64,000 nucleotides of DNA from Hungatella sp. (GTDB taxonomy: Bacteria; Bacillota; Clostridia; Lachnospirales; Lachnospiraceae): the NCBI GenBank assembly GCA_022796015.1, contig JAAWHU010000002.1:24557-88556 (forward strand), read 5' to 3'. Shown here in pieces: positions 44,364 through 54,562 of this stretch (the stretch's first letter is position 1; each line of letters starts with the position of its first letter). The notes beneath the pieces were generated by a model that saw nothing but the letters and a program-made list of their open reading frames with translations, searched no databases and had not been told where the DNA came from. Made by a program: the position numbers and the translations under genes.

Positions 44364-46703
44364 TCAAACCCTCGACTTTTTTTCTTTATCCTTTGACCGC
44401 CATCCTGTCACAAACATATTGTTTTTTTCCTTTGGCGCCTTTCCCCCCAGAGTTCCCAGGTTTTTGAGCTTCCCTATGACGGAAGCCTCATTGATATAGG
44501 AATCCGCATTAATATAGGTAAGGAATTCCTTCACGTTTTTCATTTCCTTTATGTCTGATGCTGTCACTTCATGAGAGTCATAATATTCTTTGACCACAGA
44601 TTCCATGAGTCCTTGGCACAGCCTCTTCTCCTGATCTATTTTGTCTATCACATTCCACACACCGCTTAATCCCAGGATTCCGCCTAACCCGTCTCTGTCC
44701 TCCATTACCAGCTGCAGAACCTCTCTCTGCTGCATTCCTGCGATTAAAAACAGGTTTCCAAAGAACTGATAATAATTCTCTTCCTCTTTAAATTCCATGC
44801 GGTCTGCCAGGTCATAGATATCAAAACGAATTCTGGACAGAACTTTTCTGCTGTGTTCCTCACCCCGGCTTTTCCAGAATTCCACACAGGCATCTCCATC
44901 TGTTCCCCTTAAGGAAACCAGATATTCGATTCGCTCGCCCCGGGTTTTTAAGTATTTGAACTGATAAGATAAATCCGGCATCTCCTGATCTTCTTCTAAA
45001 TCCTCCATCCACCCGAGAATCACCTCAATCTCAGGGTCTCCCATAGCCTTGAGATGGTTTTTCTTCAGAGTATCTGCCATCAAAGTTATAACGGACCGAG
45101 AAAGGCCCTCAAAGCCTTGATGTTCTTTCCGGAAACAATGGTCACGCAAATACAAGTACCCAAGCTTCTCTAAAGAAACAGCCATCTCCTTGTCCCTCTC
45201 GCTGCACAAGTACTCTGCCAGACGATTCATCTCATCTATGGTATTGGGACTCATAAGGAACTCCGGCGCCTTCGCCGCAAGCTCCTCGTACCTGACATAT
45301 AAAGCATTTACCTGGTCTTCCCAGTTTTCCATGGCCTTTATATGTTCAAAGGATACCAACATTTCCCGGGTTAAGGCTGCGCTGTAAAATTGGGGATGGT
45401 GATACAAATAATCGATTACATCCTCCTTAAGCTTCGGTTCCTCATAGGCGTAGTTCAAAACTGCCAGATACATGTCCTTATTCATAGAGATATTCAGCAA
45501 AAGCCGGCAGATCTTTTCAATCACCATCTGTTTGGAGGAAGGCATCAGCATATAGTAATCACAGAAAATATTCAGCAGGTCGCTTTCTATGGGCATCACC
45601 CGTTCACATCTATCCAGCATACTAAAAGCAGGCTTGTCCACGGTGGAAAATGCCTTACAGCCCAGGAAGTTTTCAATGATATAATACATCTCATCGATGG
45701 AGAATTTTGTAGGCCATCCTTCGTCCAGTTCTTTTAGAAGCTGCAGAAACTTGTAGGCACAGCTTAGATTCTCTGGCGAAAACAGGGCGTCCCACGGAAG
45801 CCGCGGGCCAAAGGAATCAAAAAACAGGTACCAGTCGTTATCCTTTTTCCCCTCAAGAAAACAGGCGGTAAACGCCCGAATAAGCTCCCGCGTGTAGTCA
45901 TCAGTCTCCATCACAGGCATATACCCGTTTTTCATGTCCACAATATAGTTTGATGTGATGACAGAAGGATATTTTCTCACATTCTCCTGGTTATTGGGAT
46001 AGAAAACTACTTTTACGGTTCTGGGGATCATGTTGGTCTGGCTGTTGTGAAATGTTTTGGTATAAGTTAAAAACCCACAGGCTGACACCAAAAACGGGGG
46101 GAAACAGGAGAGTATCTTCCCGCACAGCGCCATGGCTCTGTTCGTACCTCTGCTGTTCCATTCCGGCAGAGCAATATAGATTCTGGAATCCAGGTTTCCC
46201 ACACAGTCCAGTATACCGTAGATAAAATTTTCCGCGTCCTCCTCCGGTATCCCGAAATACTCCAAAAGTTCCCTGGTACTCTCCTCCGGTATCTTCCCTC
46301 CGAAAGAGGGTATACTGTTTCTGCGCTCCAAGGCATCCTCTACCGTGTCGCAATAATTATCTATGCAAAATACAGAACGCGGATTCTTGATCAACGCATG
46401 ATAATTCGCTTGAGAAAAAAGATATTTGTGTGAGAGGGTCGTATCTCTGTCACCGCTTTCCTGGCTTGTTCCCGCCGGTACAAAGGCTGTCCTGCCCACT
46501 TGAACCACGGGACCTGCGCTGGTTCCCGACACGTAGAAGTTTCTGCATTCCGGCCTGTTGTTCCTATCGCATCCTTCTGCCAGCTCATAATTCCATAAAA
46601 GCTGAAAACCGGATATATCTTCCTCCGTGTAGCCATCCTGTCCCACATCCCCAATCTGGCTGTAGCCCGTCCTGCATCTTCCATATATAAACTGACTTAT
46701 CAC
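44364..46703 (-). CDS. GAP1-like GTPase-associated protein
   Basis: 779 residues from a GTG at 46703 (GAGGAGGGG upstream). No transmembrane segments. The N-terminus (QFIYGRCR, then GDRDTTLSHKYLF at about 84-96) reads like the GAP1-N domain of GTPase-associated protein 1, a family described by comparative genomics beside TRAFAC-type GTPases in predicted conflict systems. The rest is large, helical and without motifs I know. It directly follows the GTPase gene by 14 bases, as expected for that pairing. No catalytic residues can be named. Family call is by resemblance, so moderate certainty. Confidence 0.72.
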   Translation of the reverse strand: MISQFIYGRCRTGYSQIGDVGQDGYTEEDISGFQLLWNYELAEGCDRNNRPECRNFYVSGTSAGPVVQVGRTAFVPAGTSQESGDRDTTLSHKYLFSQANYHALIKNPRSVFCIDNYCDTVEDALERRNSIPSFGGKIPEESTRELLEYFGIPEEDAENFIYGILDCVGNLDSRIYIALPEWNSRGTNRAMALCGKILSCFPPFLVSACGFLTYTKTFHNSQTNMIPRTVKVVFYPNNQENVRKYPSVITSNYIVDMKNGYMPVMETDDYTRELIRAFTACFLEGKKDNDWYLFFDSFGPRLPWDALFSPENLSCAYKFLQLLKELDEGWPTKFSIDEMYYIIENFLGCKAFSTVDKPAFSMLDRCERVMPIESDLLNIFCDYYMLMPSSKQMVIEKICRLLLNISMNKDMYLAVLNYAYEEPKLKEDVIDYLYHHPQFYSAALTREMLVSFEHIKAMENWEDQVNALYVRYEELAAKAPEFLMSPNTIDEMNRLAEYLCSERDKEMAVSLEKLGYLYLRDHCFRKEHQGFEGLSRSVITLMADTLKKNHLKAMGDPEIEVILGWMEDLEEDQEMPDLSYQFKYLKTRGERIEYLVSLRGTDGDACVEFWKSRGEEHSRKVLSRIRFDIYDLADRMEFKEEENYYQFFGNLFLIAGMQQREVLQLVMEDRDGLGGILGLSGVWNVIDKIDQEKRLCQGLMESVVKEYYDSHEVTASDIKEMKNVKEFLTYINADSYINEASVIGKLKNLGTLGGKAPKEKNNMFVTGWRSKDKEKKSRV

Positions 46704-46717
46704 TCCTTCTCCCCTCC

Positions 46718-48217
46718 TCAGATCTCAGCGTGGTCCGTAACCTTCCATCGGTTCATAAACCCATTTAAATTGATGCCAAGACATTTCCTTGCCCCATCTA
46801 TACGCCCCTTCAGGGATGCCTTCTCGTTTTCGTAGTAATAAAATTCGATCCGTCTGGTCTCCCCCCTGTGATTAGACAGTGTCTCCCAGTAATAGTAAGG
46901 AATGCAGTTGGTCTTGGCAAGAATCCAGTAGAAAGGTTCGGCGATCCGGTAGGGCATGATCTGTCCCTTTATCCGGTTTTCCAAGATAGTCCGTCCATCT
47001 TCCACGCACTCCACAATCTCCGGGCTTTTACCCAAGGCGGAAGCCACGAAGTAATTGAACGTTGCAAAGTTGTCTTCCACATTGTTGGCCAGTTCCCGCT
47101 CTCCCAGATCCGCAATCATGTTGGGGATCACCTGGTTCAGGTGAATAAATTCTTTTGTATTGGCATATCCGGGATGAATCTCATCCCCTCTCATATCATT
47201 TAATATATTATGGTACTCCACCGTGCCAAAGATTCTTCCCACCTGACTCAGTACATCGCACTTGGTGAGAACAACGGCCGCCGGTATCCTGGTGGTGTTG
47301 TCATAAGTATCAGCAATCATAAACCGGTTGATGGCCGTAAAGATCTCCCTCTGGTACATGTTGGATATGGAACTTCCCTGGTCGATGGTGTGAGTCACGC
47401 CCGGGAAACGGGTGACATCAATAAGGATCAGAAATCCGTCAGATGCAGCCAGATGGTATCCGTTCTGCTTCATGGTCCTCTCCTGTCTGCAGTCTTCACC
47501 TGCAATATCACAGAAAATTATCAGTTTATACTGCTTTTCTGAAGAATCCGGCGTCACATAGGTATAGAGAAAGGGCATAGGCGGTATCTTGGTTCTCTGG
47601 GTTGCAGACAAAGTCTCCCGCTTATTCAAAAGCTTTGTCACGTTTGACAGGTAGATCTCACGTTCTTCCTCGGTTCCCATAAAGTTTAAGTTGCCTCGAA
47701 ACTTGTCCTCCTTTAGAACCTGCTCCAAAACCGTCAGATATATGCTCTTTCCCACATTGGTATCCCCGATCACAGATATCATGAGCATATCATATTTACC
47801 CGCGTTGGGAACTACCGTGTTGTGGCAGTAGGGACAGAGCCTCTTGTTTAAAGTATGTCCCCTATACTGAATCTTGGTCACATAGCCGAAACGGTTATAA
47901 TCCTCCACATTATAACAGATATCGGGGGACATCATATCCAGCTCCACAAAAGGAAACTGGTTGGCATTGCTTGATGCCTCGGCGTCACTGTACATAAGAT
48001 AGTTTTTGTAGTATTGATAAAGCTTTTCGTCCCGCACAAGGCCCGCTCCTTTTCCTCCTCTGGTCGAAGTGTTTTTACGGTTGACAAACCCGCTGCTGCC
48101 CTCCTGGGGAGCCTCTCTCTGGGATACGGCGCCGTCTTCTTCTGGTCTGTCCATTCGGAAATCCACGGCGCTTGGCATAAATCTTTTGCAGCAATAGGGG
48201 CATATAATTTCTTTCAT
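46718..48217 (-). CDS. TRAFAC-type GTPase with zinc ribbons (DO-GTPase-like)
   Basis: 499 residues. Split zinc ribbon: C6PYC9 at the N-terminus and C128PYC131 just before the GTPase domain. G1/P-loop GDTNVGKS (151-158), G3 CDIAGED (about 236-242, DxxG), G4 TKCD (318-321). The order and the DIAGED motif fit the GTPases of the double-GTPase / TRAFAC group found with GAP1, vWA and tubulin-like proteins. No membrane segments; it probably works as a cytoplasmic switch. AAGGAG precedes the ATG. It is flanked by the beta-rich protein and the GAP1-like protein. Confidence 0.88.
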   Translation of the reverse strand: MKEIICPYCCKRFMPSAVDFRMDRPEEDGAVSQREAPQEGSSGFVNRKNTSTRGGKGAGLVRDEKLYQYYKNYLMYSDAEASSNANQFPFVELDMMSPDICYNVEDYNRFGYVTKIQYRGHTLNKRLCPYCHNTVVPNAGKYDMLMISVIGDTNVGKSIYLTVLEQVLKEDKFRGNLNFMGTEEEREIYLSNVTKLLNKRETLSATQRTKIPPMPFLYTYVTPDSSEKQYKLIIFCDIAGEDCRQERTMKQNGYHLAASDGFLILIDVTRFPGVTHTIDQGSSISNMYQREIFTAINRFMIADTYDNTTRIPAAVVLTKCDVLSQVGRIFGTVEYHNILNDMRGDEIHPGYANTKEFIHLNQVIPNMIADLGERELANNVEDNFATFNYFVASALGKSPEIVECVEDGRTILENRIKGQIMPYRIAEPFYWILAKTNCIPYYYWETLSNHRGETRRIEFYYYENEKASLKGRIDGARKCLGINLNGFMNRWKVTDHAEI

Positions 48218-48229
48218 CTCATTCTCCTT

Positions 48230-48850
48230 TTAACGTTTTATCAATTCCAGGCGGTTGCGCTGTTCTTCTTCCAAAAACAATTCAATGGTCTCGTCTTTTC
48301 CAACTACAATCTCAAAAACGCTCTGTCCTCCAAAGGAAGCCAGATCAATCCCATATACCAGCCCGCCCTTCCTGCCGCCCAGACAGCGATAGCACAGATA
48401 GGCGTCCGCGCTCTGTCCCCATCCCTCCAAAAATCGTATTCTGGCCGTGCGGTAACCAACTAACAATTTAGGCCTGTCGTATTCGATCCGATACTCTATA
48501 CGAACCTTTTTATAAAATATGGGCGACATATTTTTTGTCTTCTGATCAACTATAGACAGCTGTCCGTTCACCTTCTTTGCCGGATAAACCCGGAATTGGA
48601 CATAAGAGGCCATAATATTCTCCTTATGGCACACACCGAACTCATTGCTGTATATGGTGCGCCTCGCCGAACGCTTTAGGAGCATCTCCAAGGTCTCATC
48701 CTCCCGCTCCAGGCCATATACCACACACAGATCATACTCCTCATTCTCCGGCCAGTCCCAATACAGAGTCACCTGGTTGTCGTCAGATACATGACCTTTT
48801 AAATTGGACACACAGCTTTTCGGGTCATAATTTTTAATGATTTCAGCCAT
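48230..48850 (-). CDS. Small beta-rich protein of the GTPase-vWA locus
   Basis: 206 residues, no signal peptide and no membrane segment. The pattern of short hydrophobic strands (QVTLYWDWP, DLCVVYGLE, SYVQFRVYP, ARIRFLEGW, ESVFEIVVG-type) suggests two immunoglobulin/FN3-like beta domains. I do not recognise a family. It overlaps the start of the gene at 48843 by eight bases and precedes the GTPase gene by 12, so it is fixed in the operon and may be an adaptor between the tubulin-like proteins and the GTPase. Ribosome site GGAGGGAACCA. Confidence 0.75.
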   Translation of the reverse strand: MAEIIKNYDPKSCVSNLKGHVSDDNQVTLYWDWPENEEYDLCVVYGLEREDETLEMLLKRSARRTIYSNEFGVCHKENIMASYVQFRVYPAKKVNGQLSIVDQKTKNMSPIFYKKVRIEYRIEYDRPKLLVGYRTARIRFLEGWGQSADAYLCYRCLGGRKGGLVYGIDLASFGGQSVFEIVVGKDETIELFLEEEQRNRLELIKR

Positions 48851-51032
48851 TGGTTCCCTCCGTTTTTTCTAACTTCTTCCACAGATTTCTGTACACTTCA
48901 AAGTTATATAACGTCTCAATGTCAAAACGCCCTTCCATAAACAGCACATCCATATCCTTATAATGCTCCTCAAAGAACACCTTCAGCTGTCTGCTGGCCT
49001 TCAGCTTCTGCATCCTCTTGTTAGCGCCGGATACAAACTGGTTATCCGGATTTACCAGAAAGCATACCTCCCTGTTTACATTGGCAAAGGTGTCATAGCT
49101 GGCATAGAACTTCTGATTATTCATAATGGTTTCAAAAGCGAAATCGTAGATATCCTCTTCTGTGTTAAACTTTTTGAAATGCTTCAGGCGTTCTGTCATC
49201 TCTGCCACAAAATCACGCTTAAACCTGTGGTCTGTCAGAATAGTTTCGTCACAATAGCTGATAACGGCATCGAAAAGCTGTTCTCCCTCCAGCTCGCCGG
49301 AGCAGACCTGGTTGTTGAGCTTCCTGATAAAGGAATAGAATCTGTCGTCCTCTCCGGTCAGCCTCTTTACCAAATCCGAGTAGTAGGCCTTGCAGTTATC
49401 GCATTTAATAGGAAGCTCCTCCTCCTCCATAAGAAGAATATCTTCAAACAGTTCCTTCTCAGCCTCCTTCACGGAGCCTGCCAGACGTTGATACTGTCCG
49501 GCCGTGTTTTTCACTGTCTCTATGTACTGCCTGACCATCTCATATTTAATCTCTACATAGAGACCCTTCACCTGCTTTTCCAAATACTTGGCAGCCAGCT
49601 GATAGAATGCCCTGGGTTCTCCCGTATCCCGCACCACATCCTTAAGATTGGCGATTCTCGACTTCTCCCCAAGCCATAAATCCAGGAATTTCCGCTCCGC
49701 CTCCTTCAGATGGACACACCTTCCCTCTATCTCCTCCAAGTGTTCAAGCATGTGATTGGTCACCATGTTCATATCCGCCAAAGAATATCCTTCGTCCTCG
49801 TACATGGACGTCAGCACGCTCTGTATCTTTCTGGTCTGGACCATCATCAACTCCTCAATCTGTTCCTGATACTGCCTGGTACAATTCAGCTTATAAAAGA
49901 GGTCCAGGTTTTCGCCGTATACGTCGTGAATCACCTTGCTTCTGGAGTCATTGACCATACCTGCCACATTGACCCCTTTGTTCTTAACCATAGAATAGAA
50001 AATCTCAGGATGAAAGCTGCTCATAACCAGCATGTCACTGCAGCTCTGGTCGATCTGGTCTTCTGTCAGCTGCATCTGTCTCAGCTTTACTCCGCCTTCT
50101 GCGCTCTCCGCTGCCTTCTGCATCTGATTCATGATGGTATGATAAACAATATGGTCAATTAGGTTCTGAGCCACCTCCAGCCTGAAGTAGCCAATGGAAT
50201 ACCAGGAACCTTCCCCCTGGCTGCAATCCTCTGTAAAGGTGTAGTCGTCATAATTGTCAACCTGTCCTTCGCCGGGAACGCTGGCCCCATCTTTTATAAG
50301 CATCATAAGGCCGGCAGCAGTCATTCTCTCCTCGTCGCAATAGGCGTCAAGGCAGTCCTGGCTGGTGTAATTGGACAGCATAAAAGGCATCTGAACCATC
50401 TTGGACTTTGCCATGGCGTCAATCTCCGACAAGGTCAAATAGCTGAATGCCTTTTTCTCATTGCCTCCTTCCTCTTTCCGGTAGCCCCTCTGATCCAGAA
50501 ATACATAGACGTCCATATGGACGCCGTTTGGAAAATATACGGCGAATTCTTCTTTTAATATGGGCAGGAGGATGGGCAGAAGAGCTGCCTCCATATCCTC
50601 CGGCTTTACCAGTACATTAAGACGGATTCTGGCCTTGTGGCTGTAGGAAGTGGTGGAGACTTCATTAAAAATATCATTGACATAGTCGGCGGCCATATTC
50701 CTTAAATTCTCTTCCAGCAGACAACTCTTCTCCTGGACCTTCCTTCTGCTGTCCAAAGAATATTCTGTAGGCATAGAAAGCCCGGCAGTCCACAGTGACC
50801 GAACCTCGTTTTCCTCTTCCCCGCAGCATCCATCGCCCTTCAGACGACAATAGTGCACCTTATTGCTGGAACCGATTCTTCCGCCTAACAGGCTCATCAG
50901 CGCTTTGTACTCTTCCTGGTGAAAGCTGCCGGCAAACAGATTCACTATGGGCTTTTGTAAACGGATATTCTCCCGGTTCCCAATGGATTTTAAAGCTTTT
51001 TTCTTTAATATAAATTCAGAGATTCCCATCAT
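48843..51032 (-). CDS. Probable degenerate tubulin-like partner protein
   Basis: 729 residues from the ATG at 51032 (GGGAGG six bases upstream); the frame begins 14 codons earlier without a ribosome site. No family is recognised directly. The local layout mirrors the tubulin-like protein encoded just upstream: a strand VYVFLDQRG, then NEKKAFSYLTLSEIDAM (compare NGFAALKELDYLM there), then FMLSNYTSQD and a following helix (compare CILMSSKDKNG). It lacks the glycine-rich GGTGSG nucleotide loop, so if it has the fold it should not hydrolyse GTP. The C-terminal half is helical. An inactive filament partner or capping subunit is my inference. Confidence 0.65.
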   Translation of the reverse strand: MMGISEFILKKKALKSIGNRENIRLQKPIVNLFAGSFHQEEYKALMSLLGGRIGSSNKVHYCRLKGDGCCGEEENEVRSLWTAGLSMPTEYSLDSRRKVQEKSCLLEENLRNMAADYVNDIFNEVSTTSYSHKARIRLNVLVKPEDMEAALLPILLPILKEEFAVYFPNGVHMDVYVFLDQRGYRKEEGGNEKKAFSYLTLSEIDAMAKSKMVQMPFMLSNYTSQDCLDAYCDEERMTAAGLMMLIKDGASVPGEGQVDNYDDYTFTEDCSQGEGSWYSIGYFRLEVAQNLIDHIVYHTIMNQMQKAAESAEGGVKLRQMQLTEDQIDQSCSDMLVMSSFHPEIFYSMVKNKGVNVAGMVNDSRSKVIHDVYGENLDLFYKLNCTRQYQEQIEELMMVQTRKIQSVLTSMYEDEGYSLADMNMVTNHMLEHLEEIEGRCVHLKEAERKFLDLWLGEKSRIANLKDVVRDTGEPRAFYQLAAKYLEKQVKGLYVEIKYEMVRQYIETVKNTAGQYQRLAGSVKEAEKELFEDILLMEEEELPIKCDNCKAYYSDLVKRLTGEDDRFYSFIRKLNNQVCSGELEGEQLFDAVISYCDETILTDHRFKRDFVAEMTERLKHFKKFNTEEDIYDFAFETIMNNQKFYASYDTFANVNREVCFLVNPDNQFVSGANKRMQKLKASRQLKVFFEEHYKDMDVLFMEGRFDIETLYNFEVYRNLWKKLEKTEGTNG

Positions 51033-51115
51033 GTCATTCCTCCCACGCAGCAATGCAAATGACAGCTTGGCCATCCGGATACCAGATGACCTGACTGTAC
51101 ATAAAAGCCGCTTTC

Positions 51116-54100
51116 TTAAAACTTCATCAGTTCCGATTTGGCACTGTCATACAGGGAACGGTATATCTGCAGGATCGCGGCGCCATCGGCAAACTCAATC
51201 TCGTCCCACTCTTCATTCAGCCTGTCCATCACCCCTTTCAGACGCTCAATCACGTCCTCCAGCTCCTTCTGCATCTTATCAAAATCCTCATCGGTCTTCT
51301 GGTTCTGGGCATATCGTTTCTCACAGACATTGATCAGATCCTTACGCTTTTTTTCATCCATTGCCATCAGCCTGCTAAACAGATAGTAATCGGGATAATT
51401 ATTTTGTTTGCCTGTCAAGGCTGCAAACTCCACAAGCATTCCCTGCCTGTCACTATACACATAGGCGCCTCTTCTTCTTGTGATGGTTCCCGTATAGTTC
51501 AGCATGAGATAAGTTATCATCAGCTCGTCCATAACATTGTATTTTTTCAGCTGGTCAATGATTTCCAAAGCCTTCTTATGGTCCTCCACCATGGTTTTCA
51601 CATGGCCTCGCACCGTCACCATCTTGATGAACAGAGCCTTGGCAAAATCATCATCAGGGGCCATCTCATCGCCTGCCAATCTGGTCTTTGTGTCATAGAT
51701 GGCCTTCTTTTTAGTCAGCCTGTCCTGGTTTTTTACTGCTGCCTTAAGAATCTTGGCGCAGCGGTTGGCTTTTACAAAATCATTGAGCTCTGCATCTGGG
51801 TCTACTCCCGCCTCCCTGACGGCTGCAGCTGCATTAATCGGATCACCCCAGCGGCATACATACTCCTGCTTATCCTTATCCCAACAAATATATCCGTACT
51901 CTTTGGCCTTGTCAAAAATCTCCCTCCAGCGCCTGTTTTCCACTGCCTCCTGCTCTACATGGTGACCAGCCAGCCACTCTGTCTCCGGATAGGGAGAGGG
52001 AAGTTCACGCCAGTTTACTTCTCTGCTCTCATAGAGATGAAGCCCCGGAGTTGAGGCAAACAGCTTTACATAGGTAGTGTGGCAGGCGGACAGATCCGCA
52101 TAGGCGCACAGTGGAACGGCACTCTCGAAGTTCATCATGTAAATCCGCTCTTTGATCTCGCTGTTCTTAATAATGCTTTTCTGGCTGATATGGGCTTTGG
52201 CGCTGCTCTGAATCTGGGGAGCGTTGCTCGGCACCGATACCAGGGAGTATCCAGGCTGGGATACGGTAGTATAGTAGGTTGCCGCTACAGGGAACATGAT
52301 ATTGGACCGTCTGTCCAGTTTCTTAAACAAATCATCACAATACTGGTTCAGGCTCTTTCCCTGGCTCATAGCAATAAAGTTGGTATAGTAATCCATGGAT
52401 TTGTCCAAAACGGCTTCAAAGGCTTCGGAGATAAACTGATTGATACTCTCCACCACATCCACCTTCTCCCTGCCTGTCCAAATATCGCTGTTGTTAAACA
52501 GATAGGTGTAGAACTGGGTGATAAAGCTGTGAAGGTCCACATACAGGTCATCATTCTTGCCCATACGCTTCTCCAGCTCCTTGATAAAGGCAGGCGTGTC
52601 GATGATAGACCATGTCAATGTCTTTCCGCCGCTGGCATTTCTGTCCTCTGTCTTCTGGGTGCGGATACTGCCATACTTGCTGAACAATTCCACCAAGGTA
52701 CCCAGAAGATCCGCCACACAGCCATATACTTGGCTGTTCTTATCCGTAAACATGTTATAGTACTGAACACACAGCTCCGCCAGGGTCTCGTAGGAGTATG
52801 CCCTGAACTGGGCATCATAATATTCGTCGCAAGCCTTCACAAAGTCATCGCGAAGCTTGGTCTTTCCGCCGGGCAGAAGGGGCTTCCTCTCCAAAAGTTC
52901 CCGCAGCCTGGCCTCCGAATTCATCTGAAGCCCTTCCAGCTGAACGCTTGAAGGCTTATTGGTCAGGAAAAACCGGTTCATCTCTTTCAGATGTTTGGTC
53001 ACGCACAGCCTGTCACTGAAGGTAGATAAAATCCTTTGGGCCACAATGGGGCCCCGGTTTAAATCCGTGAAGATCTGGTTGACCATGTTGTTGGAGTCAT
53101 CAATGCGCTTCTCCATCTCTGCGGCCATCTCTGCCATACGGCTGTCAACATAAGCCTTCTGCTGAGACAGCACGCCGTTGTATTCATCGATGACCAGATT
53201 GGGGTTCTGGCGGATCAACTCGTAGGTATGGCGCTGCATATTCTGTCTGGCAGGACTGCCCTGACACAACATCATCTCCAGGTTGCGCACTTCAATGCCG
53301 AAGCTGTCCAATACATCCAGTACTTCCTCGTCTGAGGGAATCCGATTCCACAGCTTATCTACCTCCTTGAAAGCCAGGTAAGTCATATAGCTCATGATAT
53401 CATCCATGGGAAGCACGGCCGTGGAGGCGCCTGCTATGCTGAAAACATAGTTGATGGGATGACGGTTCTCCCCCATCATATGTACAAAGGTGGTACGGTC
53501 ATCCACCTCATTACTGATAAAGGAGTTGATGGTAAACTCTCCGCCTTTCTGTTTCACCTCGTCTGCAATAAAGTTTACAATGGTCTCCGCCGCCACATTC
53601 AGCGTGTACTGATAAGGCTCATCCACCGCAATACCGTTTTTGTCCTTGCTGGACATGAGAATACACACGTCAAAAGGCGCACCTGCTGCCTTCCCCGCAT
53701 AGCCTACCTTCAGGCTCCCGTAATCCTGCTTAAAGGAATCTCCCGCCTTCTCCTGGTTCATCAGATAATCCAACTCCTTGAGGGCGGCAAAACCGTTTCT
53801 CTTAAGATTCTCTTTCTTAATCTCCTTAAGTCCCGGCTGAGACAGATTTACATCCGGCAAAAACAGGATTCCTATGGTATTCACCGGACGTCCCCCGTCA
53901 ATTTCTTCGACTTTTGCCTTGATAAGATAGGGGATATCAATAAAGGTTCCGCTTCCCGTACCGCCGCTGATACCAGACACCACAAAGACATACAGCGGGG
54001 TGTTGCTGGGATACCCCTCCGTAACCCTCCGGATCTTGGTGTCAAGGGTGGAGATCACACGATGCAGATTCATAAAAAGCATGAGACGCCCCAGCTGACG

Positions 54101-54535
54101 CACACCGCCTGCCCCGTTGATCACCTGTTCCTGGCTGATATCCTTGCTGATCCAGGATTCAATATAGGTAGGAAGAGGATTTTGTAAAAGTTTCTGCACA
54201 TTGGGAGCAGTAAAGATAAAGCATTCCTCCAGGGTTTCATTAAAGCCTATGCCCTGCAAAGATATCTTCTCGTTGGCAGTATCCGTATCCATCACAAAAT
54301 ACTCGATATTCTTGGGCTTGTCCTTGTTCTCCCCCATGCTGACTTCGCATTTCAACCTGTTATAAATCATCTTTTTTACCTGGATCACAGCGTCAGCACC
54401 CGTGCCGCCAAGACCTACAATCAGAATCGGCGCGTCCAGGGCTGCCGCCTTGTTTGCCACGGCGCTTAAATGCCCTCCGTTTTCATAATCCATGCTGTCT
54501 TTAATCTTTTTCTTCGCATCTGCATCGAATGCCAT
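51116..54535 (-). CDS. Large tubulin-like GTPase (Tub_2 family)
   Basis: 1139 residues, cytoplasmic. The first 450 residues carry a tubulin/FtsZ-like core: G41LGGTG46 in ILIVGLGGTG, the signature loop S187GISGGTGSGT197, and the following FIDIPYLIKAKV and TIGILFLPD strands. This is the layout of the Tub_2 tubulin-like proteins that often accompany vWA-type proteins. The remaining 700 residues are mostly helical with charged stretches and no domain I can name. Polymerisation into filaments is possible for the family but not shown. AAGGAG before the ATG, 27 bases after the vWA gene stop. Confidence 0.88.
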   Translation of the reverse strand: MAFDADAKKKIKDSMDYENGGHLSAVANKAAALDAPILIVGLGGTGADAVIQVKKMIYNRLKCEVSMGENKDKPKNIEYFVMDTDTANEKISLQGIGFNETLEECFIFTAPNVQKLLQNPLPTYIESWISKDISQEQVINGAGGVRQLGRLMLFMNLHRVISTLDTKIRRVTEGYPSNTPLYVFVVSGISGGTGSGTFIDIPYLIKAKVEEIDGGRPVNTIGILFLPDVNLSQPGLKEIKKENLKRNGFAALKELDYLMNQEKAGDSFKQDYGSLKVGYAGKAAGAPFDVCILMSSKDKNGIAVDEPYQYTLNVAAETIVNFIADEVKQKGGEFTINSFISNEVDDRTTFVHMMGENRHPINYVFSIAGASTAVLPMDDIMSYMTYLAFKEVDKLWNRIPSDEEVLDVLDSFGIEVRNLEMMLCQGSPARQNMQRHTYELIRQNPNLVIDEYNGVLSQQKAYVDSRMAEMAAEMEKRIDDSNNMVNQIFTDLNRGPIVAQRILSTFSDRLCVTKHLKEMNRFFLTNKPSSVQLEGLQMNSEARLRELLERKPLLPGGKTKLRDDFVKACDEYYDAQFRAYSYETLAELCVQYYNMFTDKNSQVYGCVADLLGTLVELFSKYGSIRTQKTEDRNASGGKTLTWSIIDTPAFIKELEKRMGKNDDLYVDLHSFITQFYTYLFNNSDIWTGREKVDVVESINQFISEAFEAVLDKSMDYYTNFIAMSQGKSLNQYCDDLFKKLDRRSNIMFPVAATYYTTVSQPGYSLVSVPSNAPQIQSSAKAHISQKSIIKNSEIKERIYMMNFESAVPLCAYADLSACHTTYVKLFASTPGLHLYESREVNWRELPSPYPETEWLAGHHVEQEAVENRRWREIFDKAKEYGYICWDKDKQEYVCRWGDPINAAAAVREAGVDPDAELNDFVKANRCAKILKAAVKNQDRLTKKKAIYDTKTRLAGDEMAPDDDFAKALFIKMVTVRGHVKTMVEDHKKALEIIDQLKKYNVMDELMITYLMLNYTGTITRRRGAYVYSDRQGMLVEFAALTGKQNNYPDYYLFSRLMAMDEKKRKDLINVCEKRYAQNQKTDEDFDKMQKELEDVIERLKGVMDRLNEEWDEIEFADGAAILQIYRSLYDSAKSELMKF

Positions 54536-54562
54536 TGTCTCTTTCTCCTTGTTCTCTTTATT

